From the NCBI GenBank assembly GCA_030835005.1, contig JAUQWT010000216.1, positions 1 through 15,625 on the forward strand: DNA of 15,625 nt, read 5' to 3'. The stretch's first letter is position 1, and the number at the start of each line of letters is the position of its first letter. The position numbers were made by a program, and so were the translations under genes. The notes beneath the pieces are model-generated. The model ran no database searches and was not told the origin of the DNA. It was given only the letters and a program-made list of their open reading frames with translations. Below are positions 13,208 through 15,625 of the stretch, piece by piece. The DNA comes from Ignavibacteria bacterium. Lineage in GTDB: Bacteria > Bacteroidota > Ignavibacteria > Tepidaquicellales > OLB5.

Positions 13208-14227
13208 TTAGAAATCAGTAAACGGCACCGGAGTAAATGAAGTCACAAACATAAATAAAGCAAAGAAACCAAGGAGTATTCTGCCTGTTCCGATAGGTTC
13301 AGGATCATAAAACGGCGGGTGTTCTATCTTGATAACGAAAAATATTAATATTGCCCATATCAGCCAGTTGAGTAGTCCATATTCAGGCAAAATATTCAAA
13401 CCAACTACAGGAAGAAGCCCGATAAGTCCCATACCAAGCAGCAGTCCAAAAAATCCCCGGGCAATATACTTGCTTTTGCCTTTGAGGAGAGCGTAAATAA
13501 TGTGACCGCCGTCAAGCTGTCCGACTGGCAGTAAGTTAAGCGCTGTAACCAACAGGCCGAACCATCCAACGCACAGGAACGGATAGTGATAGATCTCATT
13601 CATTGGCGGCATGAAAACCTCCGGTGAACCTGTCAGTAATTTCGCCAGTCCGATAAACAACAAGTTCGGGCCGAAAGAAAATCCGTTCAGAGGCACGCCT
13701 GTTGTTTGGTATTCCGGATGGATATCGTAAATATATTCAAACGGAGGCAAGTGAGTCATTCCGTAAACAAGCATTGCAAACGCAGCAACAAATCCGGCGA
13801 TGGGTCCGGCAATTCCGATATCGAACAAAGCCTTGCGTGAAGTTATCTGCTGCTTGATCTTTATCACAGCGCCCATTGTGCCAAATGGATTCAATATCAT
13901 AGGGAACGGAATATAATATGGCAGAGTTACTTTGACTTTATGAATCTTTGCCGCAAAATAATGGCCAAATTCATGAAAAGATAAGAAGGTAAGTATTAGA
14001 ATTGAATACGTCAATCCAAGTGAAAAATTTCTGAGTTCAAGCGGGTCGCGGTTAAGCCATGCGGCACCCGCCATAGTTGTGGTGATGAATGTTAGAATAA
14101 ACAACAAAATGTTGACCCATATCCCTCCCCCTTTTTTCTTTCGCGGCTCCTCTTTGATAGAATAAACGCCATCATAGACTTCCTGTTTAGGCGGTTCGTT
14201 TCCGGAATAATTCGTAATATCTGGCAA
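13208..14227 (-). CDS. Membrane-embedded M50 (site-2-type) metalloprotease
   Basis: A 339-residue polytopic membrane protein. After a charged cytoplasmic N-terminus (EEPRKKKGGG) come hydrophobic segments at about 37-57, 70-90, 137-158, 185-200, 215-235 and two or more near the C-terminus. HEFGH (85-89) is the zinc motif HExxH. NLLPVGQLDGGH (231-242) supplies the LDG aspartate, D239. NPFGTMGAVI and GPIAGF (141-146) are typical of the EGY1-like/S2P branch. Such enzymes cut transmembrane substrates; in bacteria these are often anti-sigma factors, but the target here is unknown and no PDZ domain is present. The start is unusual: the frame opens after a TAA at 14240-14242, the only candidate ahead of the first membrane segment is TTG at 14225-14227, and the next ATG is residue 52 inside that segment. 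First gene of the minus-strand operon. Confidence 0.9.
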   Translation of the reverse strand: MPDITNYSGNEPPKQEVYDGVYSIKEEPRKKKGGGIWVNILLFILTFITTTMAGAAWLNRDPLELRNFSLGLTYSILILTFLSFHEFGHYFAAKIHKVKVTLPYYIPFPMILNPFGTMGAVIKIKQQITSRKALFDIGIAGPIAGFVAAFAMLVYGMTHLPPFEYIYDIHPEYQTTGVPLNGFSFGPNLLFIGLAKLLTGSPEVFMPPMNEIYHYPFLCVGWFGLLVTALNLLPVGQLDGGHIIYALLKGKSKYIARGFFGLLLGMGLIGLLPVVGLNILPEYGLLNWLIWAILIFFVIKIEHPPFYDPEPIGTGRILLGFFALFMFVTSFTPVPFTDF

Positions 14228-14441
14228 ATTTCTATAAGTTTAGTACGCAAAATTGCAAAATGCCTGCTCTTTTAAAAGGATATAATTATTCAAGAGGCCA
14301 ATTTTCAATTGACAATTAGTAGTGAACAATAAACCGGAGCAGTTAGAGATTTTTTATTGAATTTAATAAATCAAAACTTACTCATAACTTTGTAAATTAT
14401 AATAAATTAACTGAGTAATTAATCAACAACTTAAAAAAATA
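14228..14441. promoter_or_regulatory. Divergent promoter region between the protease operon and ndk
   Basis: A 214-base AT-rich gap between divergent genes. For ndk, TAACTTTG at 14385-14392 fits the Bacteroidota -7 box TAnnTTTG; a TTG at 14357-14359 is 25 bases upstream of it, longer than usual, so the -33 element is doubtful. Transcription would start about 40 bases before the ndk ATG. No matching box is evident for the minus-strand operon. Confidence 0.45.
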
Positions 14442-14858
14442 ATGACTGAAAGAACACTCGCAATTTTGAAGCCTGATTGCCTCGATAAAAAGGTTCAGGG
14501 CAAAGTTATCCAGCACATATTAGATGCAGGATTTGAAATTAAGGCTATGAAGCTTACTAAATTAACAGAAGATTCAGCAAAAAAATTCTATGAAGTACAC
14601 AAAGAGCGTCCGTTTTATGGAGAGTTGGTTGCCTATATGACTTCAGGCCCTGTTATTCCACTCTGCCTTGAGAGGGATAACGCAGTTGCTGAATTCAGAA
14701 AAACGATCGGGGCGACAAATCCCCAAAACGCTGAAGAAGGCACTATACGCAAAATGTATGCTGATTCAATTGAGCGCAATATCGTTCACGGATCTGATTC
14801 ACCCGAAAATGCTAAGAATGAAATAGCTCATTTCTTCATTGATTCTGATATAGTATAG
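14442..14858 (+). CDS. ndk: Nucleoside diphosphate kinase
   Basis: A 138-residue cytoplasmic enzyme, the usual length for bacterial Ndk. It transfers the gamma phosphate of ATP to nucleoside diphosphates through a phosphohistidine. TLAILKPDCL (5-14) is the opening strand with the conserved Lys10. RPFYGELVAYMTSGPV (56-71) and TIGATNPQNAEEGTIRKMYA (88-107) are the nucleotide-binding blocks. NIVHGSDS (113-120) carries the active-site His116 and its conserved serine. All key residues are present. PDC replaces the common PDA/PDG and MYADSIERN replaces DYGxSxxxN, both harmless variation. It has a likely TAnnTTTG promoter at 14385 and is followed 17 bases later by a long hairpin that may act as a terminator. 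Start by family length; no Shine-Dalgarno. Confidence 0.97.
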   Translation: MTERTLAILKPDCLDKKVQGKVIQHILDAGFEIKAMKLTKLTEDSAKKFYEVHKERPFYGELVAYMTSGPVIPLCLERDNAVAEFRKTIGATNPQNAEEGTIRKMYADSIERNIVHGSDSPENAKNEIAHFFIDSDIV

Positions 14859-14874
14859 AAAACTGTTCATCCTA

Positions 14875-14909
14875 ACTTCTCCCTTCTCCTTTCAGGAGAG
14901 GGGAGGAGT
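14875..14909. repeat. 16-bp perfect-pairing hairpin after ndk, repeat-like
   Basis: The 5' arm ACTTCTCCCTTCTCCT (14875-14890) pairs with AGGAGAGGGGAGGAGT (14894-14909) at all 16 positions, two of them G-T, leaving a TTC loop. The downstream flank is GAGGTCAACA. There is no T run until 14931. The pyrimidine/purine CTCTCC-TTTC-GGAGAG core with a trailing GTGAGGT resembles a small palindrome I recall from intergenic spaces of many Bacteroidota and some other genomes; I cannot test that here. It could act as a terminator for ndk on either strand or as a mobile REP-like unit. Confidence 0.6.
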
Positions 14910-14997
14910 GAGGTCAACAAATTCTTTTACCATCCATTTTCTCTTAAGAGCAGCCAATTTCACGATAAAATACTCGTATTAATAGTAATTTATACTA

Positions 14998-15028
14998 TTG
15001 ACAAATAGAACACTTTGCTTTATATTTG
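14998..15028 (+). promoter_or_regulatory. Bacteroidota-type promoter of the Lrp/AsnC gene
   Basis: TTGACA at 14998-15003 and TATATTTG at 15021-15028 match the TTG / TAnnTTTG pattern of Bacteroidota primary sigma promoters, with 20 bases between TTG and the -7 box. Transcription would begin near 15033-15036, giving a leader of about 65 bases that contains both direct repeats. Confidence 0.65.
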
Positions 15029-15038
15029 CAAGTAATAT

Positions 15039-15093
15039 TTAATATTTACCTAAATAATTAAAGATAAATCTTAATATTACCTTAATAATTAAA
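15039..15093 (+). promoter_or_regulatory. Pair of direct repeats in the Lrp/AsnC leader, possible autoregulatory operator
   Basis: Bases 15039-15062 and 15071-15093 are near-identical (22 of 24 aligned positions: one indel, one substitution), sharing TTAATA, TTACCT and AATAATTAAA. Their start-to-start distance is 32 bases, about three turns of the helix, so both would face the same side. They lie between the predicted transcription start and the ATG. Lrp/AsnC proteins are oligomers that often bind phased AT-rich sites at their own promoter, which fits; binding is not shown by the sequence. Confidence 0.5.
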
Positions 15094-15099
15094 TACATT

Positions 15100-15570
15100 A
15101 TGACAGGCGTAATTGACGAAATAGATATCAAAATACTCGAACTCCTGCAAAATGATGCGAGGATCAAGAGAAGTGATATTGCCGAAAGTATCGGGCTTTC
15201 ACTGCCTGCAGTAACGGATCGGATGAAGAAGCTTGAGGAATCCGGTACAATAGAAAGTTACATAACCAAGCTAAATCACAGATTACTTGGAAAAGATATT
15301 ACTGCATTTATTTTTGTCACAAGTGATTCATCTGCTCATTACAAAGATTTTATTCACCACGCCCATCTTGCCCCTGAAATACTGGAATGCCACTCAATTA
15401 CAGGAGATGGTTCACACGTCCTTAAGATCCGCACTGATAATGCATCTTCACTTGAAAAGTTGCTCGCGAAAATACAGTCATGGAAAGGCGTCCGTTCAAC
15501 CCGCACATCTATTGTGCTTTCATCACATAAAGAAACTTTTGCTGTTGATCTTAAACATTACAAAAAATGA
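15100..15570 (+). CDS. Lrp/AsnC-family transcriptional regulator
   Basis: A 156-residue cytoplasmic DNA-binding protein of normal family length. Residues 5-60 are the AsnC-type winged helix-turn-helix: IDEIDIKILELLQNDARIKR, then DIAESIGLSLPAVTDRMKKLEESG with the recognition helix around 35-45, and GTIESYITKLN as the wing. Residues about 66-145 are the RAM (Lrp_AsnC_ligand) domain that oligomerises and senses an amino acid: ITAFIFVTSDS, ILECHSITGDGSHVLKIRT and VRSTRTSIVLSS, with GDGSHVLKI matching the usual GxxDxxL block. The effector cannot be read from sequence. It has a clear promoter at 14998 and direct repeats in its leader, suggesting autoregulation. Its TGA overlaps the ATG of the next gene (ATGA, 15567-15570), so the two are co-translated and the regulator probably controls that partner. 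Confidence 0.95.
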   Translation: MTGVIDEIDIKILELLQNDARIKRSDIAESIGLSLPAVTDRMKKLEESGTIESYITKLNHRLLGKDITAFIFVTSDSSAHYKDFIHHAHLAPEILECHSITGDGSHVLKIRTDNASSLEKLLAKIQSWKGVRSTRTSIVLSSHKETFAVDLKHYKK

Positions 15571-15625
15571 ATACTGCTCAAAGTATTACCCGCCTGTTAA
15601 AGGAAAAAAATATTGAAGTTGTTGA
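15567..15625 (+). CDS. 5' end of a gene coupled to the Lrp/AsnC regulator, possibly glutamine synthetase
   Basis: The frame opens at ATG 15567, overlapping the regulator's stop by the ATGA arrangement, and runs off the window after 19 complete codons: NTAQSITRLLKEKNIEVV and onward. The pattern 'helix, then LLKEKNIEVVD' resembles the first helix and strand of type I glutamine synthetase (xxIKEKxVKFVDLRFTDLPG). A nitrogen-assimilation gene next to an Lrp-type regulator would make sense. Nineteen residues are too few to prove it, and other enzymes that begin with a short helix and strand are possible. The overlap itself makes it very likely to be a real gene. Confidence 0.5.
   Translation, partial: MNTAQSITRLLKEKNIEVV

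Overview
The window looks like a chromosomal segment from an AT-rich member of the Bacteroidota/Chlorobi/Ignavibacteria assemblage. The evidence is three adjacent secreted proteins ending in a type IX secretion (T9SS) C-terminal sorting domain of the NYPNPFNP type, a DUF5916-type outer-membrane barrel, a clear TTG/TAnnTTTG promoter of the Bacteroidota sigma type, and a near-total lack of Shine-Dalgarno sequences. The NYPNPFNP form is most common in Ignavibacteria-like lineages, but that placement is inference. I see no rRNA, tRNA, CRISPR array, insertion sequence or phage gene.

Layout. Bases 2-3338 hold three T9SS cargo genes on the + strand: the tail of one gene, a seven-bladed YCF48/BNR-like propeller with an exact 41-residue period, and a six-repeat kelch propeller. 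They are separated by long noncoding gaps. A convergent gene (3403-4932, -) encodes a 509-residue all-helical cytoplasmic protein that I do not recognise. A 743-base gene-free interval (4933-5675) follows, containing the most unusual object in the window: two diverged copies (5206-5328 and 5473-5605) of a multi-hairpin element closed by GTGCGAT/ATCGCAC. Stem substitutions between the copies preserve pairing, including two double compensatory changes, while two hairpin loops stay nearly identical. This is the signature of a structured RNA (or single-stranded DNA) and it matches nothing I recognise.

Bases 5676-8388 carry a DUF5916 outer-membrane protein and a small secreted orphan, ending at a strong intrinsic terminator. 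A ChaA-like cation/proton antiporter (8437-9537) follows. Next is a probable two-gene unit: a 2x[4Fe-4S] ferredoxin-nitroreductase, which is the only gene here with a perfect Shine-Dalgarno, and a secreted CapA/PGA_cap-family protein. On the minus strand, 14227-11656 is a tight three-gene operon: an M50 site-2-type membrane protease (TTG start), a D-2-hydroxyacid dehydrogenase-like protein, and a secreted orphan coupled through an ATGA overlap. Divergent from it are ndk and then an Lrp/AsnC regulator. The regulator has a recognisable promoter, two 5'-leader direct repeats that could be an autoregulatory site, and an ATGA overlap with a gene truncated by the window edge that could be glutamine synthetase.

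Functionally this is a mix of cell-surface/secretion genes on the left and housekeeping genes (nucleotide metabolism, membrane proteolysis, probable amino-acid/nitrogen regulation) on the right. The main candidate for something undescribed is the duplicated structured element at 5206-5605.
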